Assembly (NCBI RefSeq): GCF_026342835.1
Contig: NZ_JAPEMI010000001.1
Location: forward strand, 248,001 to 312,000
DNA length: 64,000 nt
Reading direction: 5' to 3'
From: Streptomyces sp. NBC_00154
GTDB taxonomy: Bacteria; Actinomycetota; Actinomycetes; Streptomycetales; Streptomycetaceae
Shown here in pieces: positions 16,895 through 26,316 of the stretch. The number at the start of each line of letters is the position of its first letter. The first letter of the stretch is position 1. The translations under genes and the position numbers were made by a program. Below the pieces are notes generated by a model. It made no database searches. It was given only the letters and a program-made list of their open reading frames with translations, and had not been told where the DNA came from.

Positions 16895-19567
16895 GTGCGA
16901 AGACTTCACCACCGGGCCCGCCGGCCGGCCTTGGCCGCGGCAGGAATTGCCGCCGCCCTGGCTGCCGCTCTGCTCGGCGCCCCCGCCGAACCCGCCCACG
17001 CGGCGACTCCCGCGAGCGCCGTGCTCGATGACGCCCACAAGAGCGTGACGTGGCAGAGCCCCGTCTACCCGAAGGGGACGGTCGGCGGCCCCAGCGACTG
17101 TCCGCCGGCTGCCGAGGACCCGGACAACAAGGTCTGCGACCGCTTCGACCTCACCGTGTCGACTCCCGACGGCTATTGGGACGACAACCCGGAGGGTGGT
17201 GTGCCGATCTCCATCGAGTGGCAGAAGCCCGCCGAGGACTTCGACATGTACATCTACGATTCCGCCGGCAAGCAGGTCGCCTCCAGCGCGGGCACGGCTG
17301 ACCCCGAGGCCACGGTGATCCCCAGGGCCGACGGGACGTACCACGTGATCGTCGTGCCGTACGACGTCACCGACAACTCGTTCACGGGCAAGGCGTATCT
17401 GCCGGAGACCACCGACTCGGGGAACCTGACCTCCTTCAGCGGAGGCCACGGCAGCTACTCCATCGAAGCCGGAGAGCTCAAGGCGAAGGCCGACTTCCTG
17501 ACGGGTGGACAGCTCCGCCTCCAGGCGTCCCCCTCGGGTGAGTTCGCCGACCCGGCCGGCACGGCGATCATCCGCAAGCAGCCCGCGGTGCAGAAGCACA
17601 CCAGCACCTTCGACAAGGGCGACTACTACGGCATCCGCTCCCCCGACGCCGTCCTGCGCGTCTACAAGAAGCCGCTGCGCTTCGGCCTCTACAAGGCCGA
17701 CAACCGCACCCGTATCTGGCAGGAGGACAAGCCCCTGCGCTGGTCCACCGGCGGTATGCGGCAGAGCCTTGAGCGCGGCACGGACGAGCAGTTCTTCGGC
17801 GGCGGCGAACAGAACGGCAGCTTCTCGCACCGCGACAAGACGGTCTACGTGGCCAACAACACCAACTGGAACGAGGGGGGTTACAACAACTCCCAGCCCT
17901 TCTACCTCTCCAGTGCGGGTTACGGCGTCTACCGCAACACCTTCGCGCCCGGTGTCTACCACTTCGGCTCCCCGGTCCAGACCGGCCAGCAGGAGCGGCG
18001 CCTCGACGCGTACTACTTCATCGGTGACGCGAAGAAGGTGATCGGCAAGTACACCGCCCTGGTCGGCAAGCCGTTCATGCCGCCGGTGTACGGCCTGGAA
18101 CCGGGTGACGCCGACTGCTATCTGCACAACGCCAACCAGGGCGAGCGCCACACCCTGGACGCCCTGAAGGTCGCCGACGGCTACACGCAGAACCAGATAC
18201 CGCTGGGCTGGATGCTCGTCAACGACGGCTACGGCTGCGGCTACGAGAACCTGCCGGAGACCGCCAAGGGCCTCCAGGACCACAACGCCCAGCTGGGGCT
18301 CTGGACCCAGAACGGCCTCGACAAGCTAGCCGACCAGGTGAAGGCGGGCCAGCGGGTCGCGAAGCTCGACGTCGCCTGGGTCGGCCAGGGGTATGGCATG
18401 GCACTGGACGCCTGCGACGACGCCAAGGCCGGCATCGAGAACAACAGCGACGCCCGCGGCTTCGTCTGGCTGCCCGTCTCCTGGGCCGGCGCGCAGCGCT
18501 GCGGCGTCCTGTGGAGCGGCGACCAGTCCCTGTCCTGGGACTTCGTACGCTGGCAGATCCCGACCTACGCCGGCGCCACCATGTCCGGTATCGCCTACAA
18601 CACGGGTGACGTCGGCAGCATCTACCGCCACGACGCCAAGATGTACGCCCGCGACCTGCAGGCCAAGTCGTTCCTCCCGGCCCTGATGACGATGGACGGC
18701 TGGGCGATGGACCTGACGACCAAGAAGAAGATCAACCAGCAGCCGTGGGTGGACGGCGAGCCGTACACCTCCATCAACCGCAAGTACCTCCAGCTGCGGG
18801 AGCGGCTGCTGCCGTACCTCTACACCCTGTCCGCCGAGGCCGCGAAGACCGGCGTGGGCTCGGTGCGCCCGCTGTGGCTGGAGTACCCGGACGACCCCGA
18901 GACCCTGGGCGCGAACGCCAAGTACGAGTACCTGGCGGGCTCCGACTTCCTGGTCGCCCCGGTCTACGAGGACTCCGACACCCGTAACGGCATCTACCTG
19001 CCCAAGGGCACCTGGACCGACTACTGGACGGGCAGGACCTACCAGGGCCCGACCACGGTCGACGGCTACCACGCCCCCCTCGACACCTTGCCCCTGTTCG
19101 TCAAGGGCGGCTCCATCGTGCCGATGTGGCCCAAGGGCACGACGTCCTGGCAGACCCGGGACCGGAGCGAGCTGGACTACGACCTGTACCCGCAGGGCAC
19201 GAGCACGTACACCCTGTACGAGGACGACGGCGTGACCCGGAAGTTCACCGAGGGCGCCTCGGCGACGCAACAAGTACGCGTGCAGGCACCCAACCACGGA
19301 AAGGCGAGCACCACCATCAAGGTCGGTGCGAGCGTGGGAAGTTACGAAGGGAAGCAGGCCGCCAGGTCGTACCGCTTCACCGTGCACGGCAAGGACGCAC
19401 CGTCACAGGTGGTCATGAACGGCAGCCGCCTCCAGCGACTGAACTCCGCAACGGCGCTCGCCTCGGCCGAGTCCGGCTGGTACACGGACCCCGCGACCGG
19501 GATCACGGAGATCAGGACGCCGTCCGTCTCCACGGGCCGCGGCTTCACGGTCGAGCTGCGGAAGTAG
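16895..19567 (+). CDS. Secreted GH31 alpha-glycosidase
   Basis: This is an extracellular GH31 enzyme of about 890 residues. The signal peptide (RRLHHRARR, hydrophobic stretch, AHA) fits a GTG start at 16895 with GAAGGGA 8 bases upstream. A beta-sandwich extension (about 40-170) precedes the GH31 N-domain. The nucleophile Asp is in VAKLDVAWVG (about residue 492) and the acid/base Asp in LWSGDQSLSW (about 543). A C-terminal beta domain follows. The active-site sequences recall GH31 glucosyl- or isomaltosyl-transferases as well as alpha-glucosidases. An alpha-xylosidase role in xyloglucan use is possible but unproven. No PA14 or CBM domain was recognised. Confidence 0.82.
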   Translation: MRRLHHRARRPALAAAGIAAALAAALLGAPAEPAHAATPASAVLDDAHKSVTWQSPVYPKGTVGGPSDCPPAAEDPDNKVCDRFDLTVSTPDGYWDDNPEGGVPISIEWQKPAEDFDMYIYDSAGKQVASSAGTADPEATVIPRADGTYHVIVVPYDVTDNSFTGKAYLPETTDSGNLTSFSGGHGSYSIEAGELKAKADFLTGGQLRLQASPSGEFADPAGTAIIRKQPAVQKHTSTFDKGDYYGIRSPDAVLRVYKKPLRFGLYKADNRTRIWQEDKPLRWSTGGMRQSLERGTDEQFFGGGEQNGSFSHRDKTVYVANNTNWNEGGYNNSQPFYLSSAGYGVYRNTFAPGVYHFGSPVQTGQQERRLDAYYFIGDAKKVIGKYTALVGKPFMPPVYGLEPGDADCYLHNANQGERHTLDALKVADGYTQNQIPLGWMLVNDGYGCGYENLPETAKGLQDHNAQLGLWTQNGLDKLADQVKAGQRVAKLDVAWVGQGYGMALDACDDAKAGIENNSDARGFVWLPVSWAGAQRCGVLWSGDQSLSWDFVRWQIPTYAGATMSGIAYNTGDVGSIYRHDAKMYARDLQAKSFLPALMTMDGWAMDLTTKKKINQQPWVDGEPYTSINRKYLQLRERLLPYLYTLSAEAAKTGVGSVRPLWLEYPDDPETLGANAKYEYLAGSDFLVAPVYEDSDTRNGIYLPKGTWTDYWTGRTYQGPTTVDGYHAPLDTLPLFVKGGSIVPMWPKGTTSWQTRDRSELDYDLYPQGTSTYTLYEDDGVTRKFTEGASATQQVRVQAPNHGKASTTIKVGASVGSYEGKQAARSYRFTVHGKDAPSQVVMNGSRLQRLNSATALASAESGWYTDPATGITEIRTPSVSTGRGFTVELRK

Positions 19568-19589
19568 CGAGGAGCAATCACAAGACAGT

Positions 19590-19619
19590 GTCAGGGGCCG
19601 TCTCCGGACGGCCCCTGAC
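19590..19619 (+). terminator. Terminator after the GH31 gene
   Basis: A perfect 13-bp stem (GTCAGGGGCCGTC pairing with GACGGCCCCTGAC) with a 4-base loop starts 22 bases after the GH31 stop. Confidence 0.85.
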
Positions 19620-19814
19620 GCATGTCCGGAGCCAGGGACTCCTGACGTGTCCTGGAGCCGGGGTCGACGTACGGGACAGCTCGATGTCCGGCGCGAGGCA
19701 ACCCGCGATCAATGCCGCTCGCCGTTGTCCGACGCGGCTGCAGTCCCGCCGGCCGCGGCTCGCCCCCGTCCGTGACGAGGCGGTGAGCCGCGGCTCGAGC
19801 GTCGGACGGATCTG

Positions 19815-20582
19815 TCAGGCCTCGGGCTGCACGGCGTCCGGGTGCAGGATCCGGGCGAGGAAGGCCTTGGTCCGGGGGTGCTCCGGCCGGGCCAGTACGT
19901 CCTCCGGGGCGCCCTCCTCCACCACTCGTCCGTCGTCCATGAAGACCACGCGGTCGGCGACGTCGCGGGCGAAGCCCATTTCGTGGGTGACGACAAGCAT
20001 CGTCATGCCTTCGTCGGCCAGGGTCCGCATGACCCCCAGTACGTCGCCCACCAGTTCGGGGTCGAGCGCGCTGGTCGGCTCGTCGAAGAGCATGAGCCCG
20101 GGCCCCATCGACAGGGCCCGCGCGATGGCCACACGCTGCTGCTGGCCGCCGGAGAGCTGGGACGGGAAGCTGTCCTCGCGGTCGGCCAGGCCGACTTTGG
20201 CGAGGTTCTCCCGGGCGATGCGGCCGGCTTGCTCCCTGTCGCGTCCGAGAACCCGGCGCTGAGCGATCGTCAGGTTGTCCAGGACGTTCAGATGAGGAAA
20301 GAGGTTGAACTGCTGGAAGACCATGCCGATCCGTCGGCGCATCGCGTCCAGATCGATGTCCGGATCGGTCATGTCGACACCGCCGACGGTGACCGTGCCG
20401 CTGGTCGGTTCCTCCAGCAGATTCACACAGCGCAGCAGGGTCGACTTCCCCGACCCCGAGGGTCCGACGACGCATACGACCTCGCCGGGCGCGACCGTGA
20501 AGTCGATACCGCGCAGCACTTCGACGTCGCCGAACGACTTGTGCAGCCCCTGGATCTCGATCGCCGCAGTCATGTCCGCCAT
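19815..20582 (-). CDS. Polar amino-acid ABC transporter ATP-binding protein
   Basis: This is the cytoplasmic ATPase (255 residues) of a PAAT-type importer. Walker A is GPSGSGKST, the Q-loop [12 protein letters not shown], the ABC signature LSGGQQQR and Walker [15 protein letters not shown], followed by a switch His in VVTHEMGFA. This set is typical of GlnQ/GluA/HisP ATPases. The ATG at 20582 is preceded by GAGGTGA. It is the last gene of a binding protein-permease-ATPase operon, 7 bases after the permease stop. Confidence 0.93.
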   Translation of the reverse strand: MADMTAAIEIQGLHKSFGDVEVLRGIDFTVAPGEVVCVVGPSGSGKSTLLRCVNLLEEPTSGTVTVGGVDMTDPDIDLDAMRRRIGMVFQQFNLFPHLNVLDNLTIAQRRVLGRDREQAGRIARENLAKVGLADREDSFPSQLSGGQQQRVAIARALSMGPGLMLFDEPTSALDPELVGDVLGVMRTLADEGMTMLVVTHEMGFARDVADRVVFMDDGRVVEEGAPEDVLARPEHPRTKAFLARILHPDAVQPEA

Positions 20583-20589
20583 CCCGTGA

Positions 20590-21432
20590 TCACCTCGCCT
20601 GTGCATGACGGGCCTCGAGGCGCCGTACGAGATAGCCGAGCGGAACAGTGACCAGGAGGTAGCACAGGCCCGCGACGAAAATGGGGGTGGTGTTGGCCGT
20701 CGTACTGGCCAAGTCGCGCCCGAACTTCGTGAGTTCACGCTGCTGAAGCGTGACGCCCAGGAAGAGCACCAGCGAGGAGTCCTTGAAGAGCAGGACCATT
20801 TCGTTGGTGAGCGGCGGCACGATGATCCGGAAGGCCTGAGGGATCACGATCGACCGCATCGCAGTGGCGTGCGACATACCCAGCGTGCGCGCCGCCTCCA
20901 GCTGGCCGCGCGGTACGGCCTGGATGCCCGCCCGGATGGTCTCCGCCATGTACGCGGCGGAGACCAGACCGAGGGCGCAGGCGACCTGCCCGTACGTCTC
21001 CCCCGGGAAGACGATCCCCGGGAAGGCGAGCGGGACACCCACCCCGACGAAGATGAAGATCAGCAGGGCGGGCAGGCCGCGGAAGAACTCGATGTACACC
21101 ATCGCCAGCCAGCGGTACGGCGCAACGGACGACAGCCGCATCAGGGCCACCACGAGGCCCAGTACGAGTCCGACGCCGAAGCCCGTCAGCGTGTACACCA
21201 CGGTGTTCAGCAGGGCGACCGTGATGAGCTCGGGGAAGAGCCGCTGGGCGACCGACAGGTCCAGAAACTGCGCCTGGAGCTGCTGCCAGTCGGCCAGCGC
21301 GCCCACGACCACCACGGCGACCACGAAGACGGCGTACTGCACCCCGCGGGAGATACGGCGCCGGCGTCGCGGCGACATCCGGGGCCGCGCAGCCGCCTCC
21401 TCCCGGTCCTTACCGGTGATCAGGGTGGTCAC
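20590..21432 (-). CDS. Polar amino-acid ABC transporter permease
   Basis: This is a HisM/GlnP-type permease of 280 residues. The GTG start overlaps the binding-protein stop by four bases. The first ~30 residues are charged. Membrane spans begin around [17 protein letters not shown] and the conserved [15 protein letters not shown] lies after the third span. The EAA loop reads [21 protein letters not shown] and contacts the ATPase. A single permease suggests a homodimeric channel. It would import a polar amino acid with the adjacent lipoprotein. Confidence 0.92.
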   Translation of the reverse strand: MTTLITGKDREEAAARPRMSPRRRRRISRGVQYAVFVVAVVVVGALADWQQLQAQFLDLSVAQRLFPELITVALLNTVVYTLTGFGVGLVLGLVVALMRLSSVAPYRWLAMVYIEFFRGLPALLIFIFVGVGVPLAFPGIVFPGETYGQVACALGLVSAAYMAETIRAGIQAVPRGQLEAARTLGMSHATAMRSIVIPQAFRIIVPPLTNEMVLLFKDSSLVLFLGVTLQQRELTKFGRDLASTTANTTPIFVAGLCYLLVTVPLGYLVRRLEARHAQAR

Positions 21433-22259
21433 TGGGCGTCGGCACCCTTCGGCATGGGGCCGATCCACCGCTCGTACAGCTTCTTGTACGTGCCGTCGGA
21501 CTTCGCGTCCTTGATGGCCTGGTTGATCGCCGCGAGAAGCTTGGGGTTGCCACCCTTGCGGACCGCGAAGCCGTACTGCTCACCGGTGTCGAGATTGCCC
21601 ACGATCTCGAACTTGTCCGAGTTGGCGGGGTCCTTGAGCCAGTTCTGCACGACCGGGTAGTCCTGCACGATGACATCGACCTGGCCGGTGCGCAGTCCGT
21701 TGAGCTCGGCATCGGAGCTCTCGAAGGACTGCGGGTCGGCGCCGTGCGAATGGGCGAAGTCCTCGCCGGTCGTGGAGGACTGGGACCCGAGCTTGAGCTT
21801 CTGCTTGGTGATGTCCTCGACGGACGCCGCCTTGACGCCCTTGCGGGCCAACAGGGCCTGGGTGGCGTTGAAATACGGGACGGAGAAGTCCAGATTCTGC
21901 TTGCGCTCGTCGGTGATCGTCATGCCGGCGGCGGCCACGTCACAGACACTGGCATTGAGGTCGGCACCGGTCTTGATCGTCTCGAACGACTTGTCCACGA
22001 CTTCTTGCTTCACGCCCAGGTCCTCGGCGACCAGGTCGATCATCGAGACGTCGAAACCGACCACCTTTCCGTCCTTCTCGGACTGGAAGGGCGCGTACGG
22101 CAGGTGCGTACAGGTGGTTATCTGGCCGGACTTGATCAGCTTCGCACCTTTGACGGTCGCGCCATCACCGCTGCTACTACAGGCACTGAGCGGGAGCGCA
22201 AGCGCGACGGCCGCGCAGATCACGGCGATCCGGCGAGAGGGCAGGCGGGACGAGCTCAT
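21429..22259 (-). CDS. Amino-acid ABC transporter substrate-binding lipoprotein
   Basis: This is a family 3 solute-binding protein of 276 residues. The signal peptide ends in the lipobox LSAC at about residue 27, so it is a lipoprotein on the outer face of the membrane. The mature domain shows TCTHLPYAPFQ, VVGFDVSMIDLVAEDLG and DVAAAGMTITDERKQNLDFS, the usual ligand-binding segments for amino acids including the Arg that holds the alpha-carboxylate. It is the first gene of the operon and its promoter must lie in 22260-22400. Ligand identity cannot be read from sequence. Confidence 0.93.
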   Translation of the reverse strand: MSSSRLPSRRIAVICAAVALALPLSACSSSGDGATVKGAKLIKSGQITTCTHLPYAPFQSEKDGKVVGFDVSMIDLVAEDLGVKQEVVDKSFETIKTGADLNASVCDVAAAGMTITDERKQNLDFSVPYFNATQALLARKGVKAASVEDITKQKLKLGSQSSTTGEDFAHSHGADPQSFESSDAELNGLRTGQVDVIVQDYPVVQNWLKDPANSDKFEIVGNLDTGEQYGFAVRKGGNPKLLAAINQAIKDAKSDGTYKKLYERWIGPMPKGADAQ

Positions 22260-22566
22260 AAGAGTTCCCCTTGTGCACGTAGGACGGACTCGCGGACAGA
22301 CTCGCGGATCGACGCCGAACCGCGATCAAGGTCCGCACAGAATGTCGGAGCACTGACCGAAAGTCCACCCTGCCTGGGTGGTACGGGACTTCGTCCCGCT
22401 TCACTTCACGCTGCTCACCCTCGGGGCCGGGTGGGTCCTCAGCTCCCTGGGTTTCCGAGGGGGGATCAAGGGAGCAGGGCGGCTGCCCGTGTCGGCGAGC
22501 AAGGACACATTGCCGAACGCCAAGTCCGGCCGGAACGCCAGACGCCACCTTCCCTCAGCTGTCCCG
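22260..22566. other. Intergenic region upstream of the amino-acid transporter
   Basis: This stretch holds the likely promoter of the minus-strand transporter operon. Two short hairpins are present, CCACCC/GGGTGG at 22365-22381 and CGGGAC/GTCCCG near 22384-22398. They could act as an upstream terminator or regulatory site. No gene is convincing here. Confidence 0.4.
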
Positions 22567-24606
22567 TCAGTCCCCCGTCGGCGCCGTGGGCCGCTTCCGG
22601 TCATGGGCCTCCAGCGCTGCGCGGGCCCCGTGGACCACCTCGCCATGACGACCCTGGGCCTGCGCCAAGGCCAGGTCGATCGCCAGCCGCACCTTGGGGG
22701 CCTCCCCGTAGCCATAAGCAACGCCGGAGGTCTTCTGCCGGTTGCTCACCATGATCAGCGTCTGGGCGGCCGCGCCCTCATGATGTTCATGGTGGAGCCA
22801 CTTGCCGTAGGCCCACTCCCGTCGGCCGGCCACACCTGCGAAGAGAACACGCTTGTCGGTGACGGCGATCTCGCCCGCCCCCGTGTTCTCCGTGTGGCTC
22901 ACGCCCTGTCGCGTACGGACCTCCACCAGCGACGCGGACGCGATCAGGAGCACGCGCTCGTCCCGTTTGCGGGCACCCCAGCGGAAGTCCGCCACGCTGT
23001 ACTCCGTGCCCCGTAGTTGACGTACGAAATCATGGTCGGCCGCGAGGCCGTCCCGGGTTCGCTGCCAGCCGGCCAGTTCGCGCTCGTATGCCTCCTGAGC
23101 ACGCCGGAGCGCTTCCCGGCGACGGCGCGCATCGGCCTCCTGCCGTGCCACGCGGACACGAGCCGCACGCTGCTCGGCGGCCATCCGTGCGTTCTCCCGC
23201 CGACGGGCCCACCACGCGATGACCGCTCTGCGCCGCCGCCACAACAGAAACCCGCCGATAACCAGGACGAGCACTACGCCGGCCGTCCACAGCAGGGCGT
23301 TGCGGATGCGTGCAGCGGTCCAGTCGTCCGAGACGTGAACAGTGAGGTCCGTGCGGTTGATGTTGCCGTGGGCGTCGATGAGTCGGGCGACCAGCCTGTG
23401 GTTGCCGGGCGCTGAGTGCCAGCGGAACGTCCGGCGCTCCGCACCCAGGGTGACGGTCCGCTTCTCGCCCGCGCCGGACAGCGCCAGGCGGGCGCCCCGC
23501 TCTCCGGTCACGGTGAGGACTACGTCGCCGTACTTGGCACGTTCGGCGTCATACACAAGCCTCAGTGCTGGTGGAATGGTGTCCACTGTGAAGGCGCCGG
23601 AGCTCCCGGTGCCCGAGCGTCCGAAGGCGTCATTCAGGTTCACCAGCACACGGTGGGAACCGTCGTCGACCGAAATGGACACAGCGCCGTGCCCGTCGCT
23701 GTCGAGCCGCACGGGCTCGGACTCGCCTCCGGTGGAAACGATGCCTGCTGCACCGGGCGGCCCAGTGACCTCGACCTGCGTCGTTCCTCCGCCGACCGGA
23801 GGCTGGACACGCACCTGGGGCCGGAGCGTGTCCAGCGACACGGTGGCGGCGACCTCGGTACGCGTCCGGTTGCCCACCTCGTCCCGCACCACGGCAGTGA
23901 GCCGGTACGAACCGTTGGGGAGCCAGAGCGAGTCCCGCACCATGCCGTCGTCACCGACCGTACCGCTGAGCTGTTCCTTGCGGCCCTCGACACTCACTTC
24001 GTACCGTGCACCCGCTTCGGCCTCGAAGGAGACCTGGACCGCGCCCGTCACCGCGTCGGCCGCAGTCACGACCGGTTTGCCCGCCTCGGGCCGGCTCGCG
24101 TCGACCGTTACGGAGAACTCCTCGCTCGCCTCACTCGCATTGTCGGCCGAATCGACGGCCACGACGGAGTAGGTGTGGTCACCGTCCTTCGCGGCGAAGG
24201 TGACCGTCTGCGCGGAGCCGGTGGCCGTGGCTCTGCTCACGACCGAGTCCTCGGCGTCCCGCACCTCGATCCGCGATCCCTTCTCGGCGGTCACGATGAC
24301 AGTGACGCGGCCACCGGCCACGGCCTTCGCGCTCTTGGTCCTCGGCCGGTCCGGTGCCTCGATGTCATCGGCTTCTTCGTCCCCGGCTCCGGAACCGGAG
24401 CGCGGCAGAGAGCTGTAGCCGCAATAGTTGAAGTGCCCGAGGTCCCCACAGACGTAGGACCCGGTGTCGGACGGACAGGAGTGCCAGCGGTGGCACCCGT
24501 CCCGGTGCGCGGCCGCGGGCGGCGCACCGACCCAGAGGGCGGCCGACGCGATGAGTAGCGCAAGTACGGCGTTAAGGGCACGACGAAGGCAGGTACGTAT
24601 CTGCAC
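22567..24606 (-). CDS. Ig-repeat surface protein with single membrane span and cytoplasmic domain
   Basis: I cannot name this 679-residue protein. It has a signal peptide (cleavage near AAAHRDG) and then a short Cys/His cluster HRDGCHRWHSCPSDTGSYVC resembling small YHYH-like domains. At least four Ig-like beta-sandwich repeats follow (about 90-430; motifs such as YSVVAVDSADNASEAS and YRLTAVVRDEVGNRT). One transmembrane helix (about 437-457) is followed by an Arg-rich stop-transfer and an Arg/Ala/Glu coiled coil. A C-terminal globular domain of about 150 residues ends the protein inside the cell. The layout suggests an envelope sensor or anchor. It appears monocistronic. Confidence 0.75.
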   Translation of the reverse strand: MQIRTCLRRALNAVLALLIASAALWVGAPPAAAHRDGCHRWHSCPSDTGSYVCGDLGHFNYCGYSSLPRSGSGAGDEEADDIEAPDRPRTKSAKAVAGGRVTVIVTAEKGSRIEVRDAEDSVVSRATATGSAQTVTFAAKDGDHTYSVVAVDSADNASEASEEFSVTVDASRPEAGKPVVTAADAVTGAVQVSFEAEAGARYEVSVEGRKEQLSGTVGDDGMVRDSLWLPNGSYRLTAVVRDEVGNRTRTEVAATVSLDTLRPQVRVQPPVGGGTTQVEVTGPPGAAGIVSTGGESEPVRLDSDGHGAVSISVDDGSHRVLVNLNDAFGRSGTGSSGAFTVDTIPPALRLVYDAERAKYGDVVLTVTGERGARLALSGAGEKRTVTLGAERRTFRWHSAPGNHRLVARLIDAHGNINRTDLTVHVSDDWTAARIRNALLWTAGVVLVLVIGGFLLWRRRRAVIAWWARRRENARMAAEQRAARVRVARQEADARRRREALRRAQEAYERELAGWQRTRDGLAADHDFVRQLRGTEYSVADFRWGARKRDERVLLIASASLVEVRTRQGVSHTENTGAGEIAVTDKRVLFAGVAGRREWAYGKWLHHEHHEGAAAQTLIMVSNRQKTSGVAYGYGEAPKVRLAIDLALAQAQGRHGEVVHGARAALEAHDRKRPTAPTGD

Positions 24607-25030
24607 GTGGCTGGTCCCCCCAGCTCAGCGACGGCTCAGTGCACGCCGGATGCGGGATGGTGTCAGACGATGTGAAGAAATTGCAAGTTACCTGTGGAGA
24701 AGGTCGGCTGACTGATCTGGTTATGCCAGCGGCGGCGTTCGATGTGCCACCCACGCCGCAAAAGCGAGGCGAAGCCACAGGACCATCAGGCCTAACTCGT
24801 CCTGGATACCTATGAGTTGCTTACCTCATCGGTGAGACCTGGATCGACGAACGAAACGACCTCGTCGACACCTGCTACCGCTGTGACCCGAACGACGCGC
24901 AGCGCGAATTGGCCCGGACAAGGGCCTCCGGCCCTCCCTGAACCGCAGCGCCTGCCGCGCCGTGTGGCGGATGCTCGGCCGTAATGGGGGGAGAGGACAA
25001 CGCAGCCTGACGGCCTGGGCCAGACATACG
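24607..25030. other. Intergenic region without a convincing gene
   Basis: A promoter for the minus-strand Ig-repeat gene is expected near 24607-24750. The stretch 24830-24960 reads openly on the plus strand (GETWIDERNDLVDTCYRCDP) but lacks a start and ribosome site. It may be a gene remnant I do not recognise. Confidence 0.35.
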
Positions 25031-25068
25031 CGTGGGACCTGCCGCGGCGGTGCGTGGCAGGTCCCACG
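25031..25068 (-). terminator. Terminator after the DUF397 gene
   Basis: A 13-bp perfect stem (CGTGGGACCTGCC pairing with GGCAGGTCCCACG, 12-base loop) lies 15 bases after the DUF397 stop on the minus strand. Confidence 0.8.
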
Positions 25069-25082
25069 GGGTTGCGCAGGAC

Positions 25083-25295
25083 TCAGGCAGACCGGTCGGT
25101 GGCCAGTCCGACGAACCCGGCCCACGCGTGGGGGGAGACGGTCAGGACCGGTCCGGCGGTGACCTTTGAGTCCCGGATGTGTACGGCTCCGGTGGCGTTG
25201 GCCACCTCTACGCACTCCCCGCCCTCACCACTGCTATAGCTGCTCTTGAACCACGCCGACTCCGGCACAGTCGGCACAGACTTCGGGTTGGTCAT
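25083..25295 (-). CDS. DUF397 domain protein
   Basis: This is a 70-residue DUF397 protein with WFKSSYSSGEGGECVEVA and VHIRDSK motifs. Its ATG overlaps the stop of the regulator gene (ATGA). In Streptomyces, DUF397 proteins such as BldB-associated or Scr2-like partners are encoded after Scr1/WhiJ-type regulators and oppose or modulate them. The unit is often described as toxin-antitoxin-like. The exact function here is unknown. Confidence 0.9.
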   Translation of the reverse strand: MTNPKSVPTVPESAWFKSSYSSGEGGECVEVANATGAVHIRDSKVTAGPVLTVSPHAWAGFVGLATDRSA

Positions 25296-26053
25296 CTCTC
25301 TCCCAGCAGTTTCTCGACGAAGGTCAGCGATTCACGCGGAGTCAGCGCCTGGGCTCGAAGGATTCCGTACTGCTCCTCGATCTCCCTGACCGCCGAGCGG
25401 TCGGTGTGAAGGCTGCTGTCCCGCTGAACCTCAACGTAGGCCATCCTCCGCCCCTCGCGGCTCTCGATCAAGGTGAACGGACCGGCCAGACCGCAGTGCT
25501 CCGTGCGTTCGTTGGGCATGATCTGGATCTCCACATTGCGTCGATGCCCGTGCAGTAGGACCTGCTCAATCTGCCCTTGGAATACCGGCCAACCACCGAT
25601 GGGACGTCGAAGCACCGACTCCTCAATCACGAAACTCAAGGTCGGCATCGGCCTGCGGGAGAAGATCTCCTGCCGAGCCAGTCGGGCCGCCACTCGCTGC
25701 TCGACCGTGTCCTCGTCGAGTAGCGGGCGCCGCATGCCGAACACAGCGCGTGCGTACTCCTCGGTTTGCAACAGGCCGGGGACCGCCTGGGCTGCGTACA
25801 CGTGGAGCGCGACCGCTTCAGACTCCAACCGTGCCATGTCCCTGAAGAACGCCGGGTACTGCGCCCGCCCCACCTCCTCCTTCAACGCCTTGAGAACGCC
25901 CCCGGCATCCAGCACCTCGTCCGCCCGGTCGATGAACCTCGGCGGCGGGATACGCCTCCCCTGCTCGAAGGACGCGACCGACTGTCCCGCGTAGCCGACG
26001 CGCTTCCCGAACTCGGGCCGCTCCAGCCCTGCTCGAATCCGCAGCAGCTTCAA
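25292..26053 (-). CDS. Scr1/WhiJ-type helix-turn-helix regulator (XRE, DUF5753), N-terminus frameshifted
   Basis: The 253-residue reading begins at TTG within the XRE helix-turn-helix (LERPEFGKRVGYAGQSVASFEQGRR). It continues through the DUF5753 domain (VPGLLQTEEYARA, RRPMPTLSFVIEESVLRRPI). Close relatives start about 40 residues earlier and read FGRQLKLLR across the present start. That upstream part exists in another frame (26050-26172), joined by what looks like a one-base deletion near 26068. So the gene is either a recent pseudogene, expressed from the weak TTG, or affected by a sequencing error. It is coupled to the DUF397 gene. Confidence 0.8.
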   Translation of the reverse strand: MKLLRIRAGLERPEFGKRVGYAGQSVASFEQGRRIPPPRFIDRADEVLDAGGVLKALKEEVGRAQYPAFFRDMARLESEAVALHVYAAQAVPGLLQTEEYARAVFGMRRPLLDEDTVEQRVAARLARQEIFSRRPMPTLSFVIEESVLRRPIGGWPVFQGQIEQVLLHGHRRNVEIQIMPNERTEHCGLAGPFTLIESREGRRMAYVEVQRDSSLHTDRSAVREIEEQYGILRAQALTPRESLTFVEKLLGER

Positions 26054-26172
26054 CTGCCTCCCGAACGCGTCACCACACCCGATCCCGGCTCGTCCTCCGG
26101 CCGGTTCCCGGCGCCATCCTGTACGGCCTGCTCGCCCGGCTCGCCCTGTTCCATCGGTTCCGAAGAGTCCAT
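26050..26172 (-). pseudogene. Detached N-terminus of the Scr1-type regulator
   Basis: From ATG 26172 this frame reads MDSSEPMEQGEPGEQAV and then EPGSGVVT before running into a stop at 26050. Acidic leaders ending GSVV-AFGRQLKLLR are typical of these regulators. Inserting one base at codon ACG/CGT (about 26067/26068) fuses it in frame with AFGRQLKLLR of the downstream piece. Confidence 0.65.
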
Positions 26173-26316
26173 CGGCCCCACCACCTCACCGGCCCAACGC
26201 CGCGCCCCGAACTTCGTCACGCGGCGCGCCTCGTACACACCGCACGCCGTCGCGTACAACCAACACCCGACGGTACGTCACTTCTGGTCACGCTACGCCA
26301 CCGAGCGTCACCGTGG

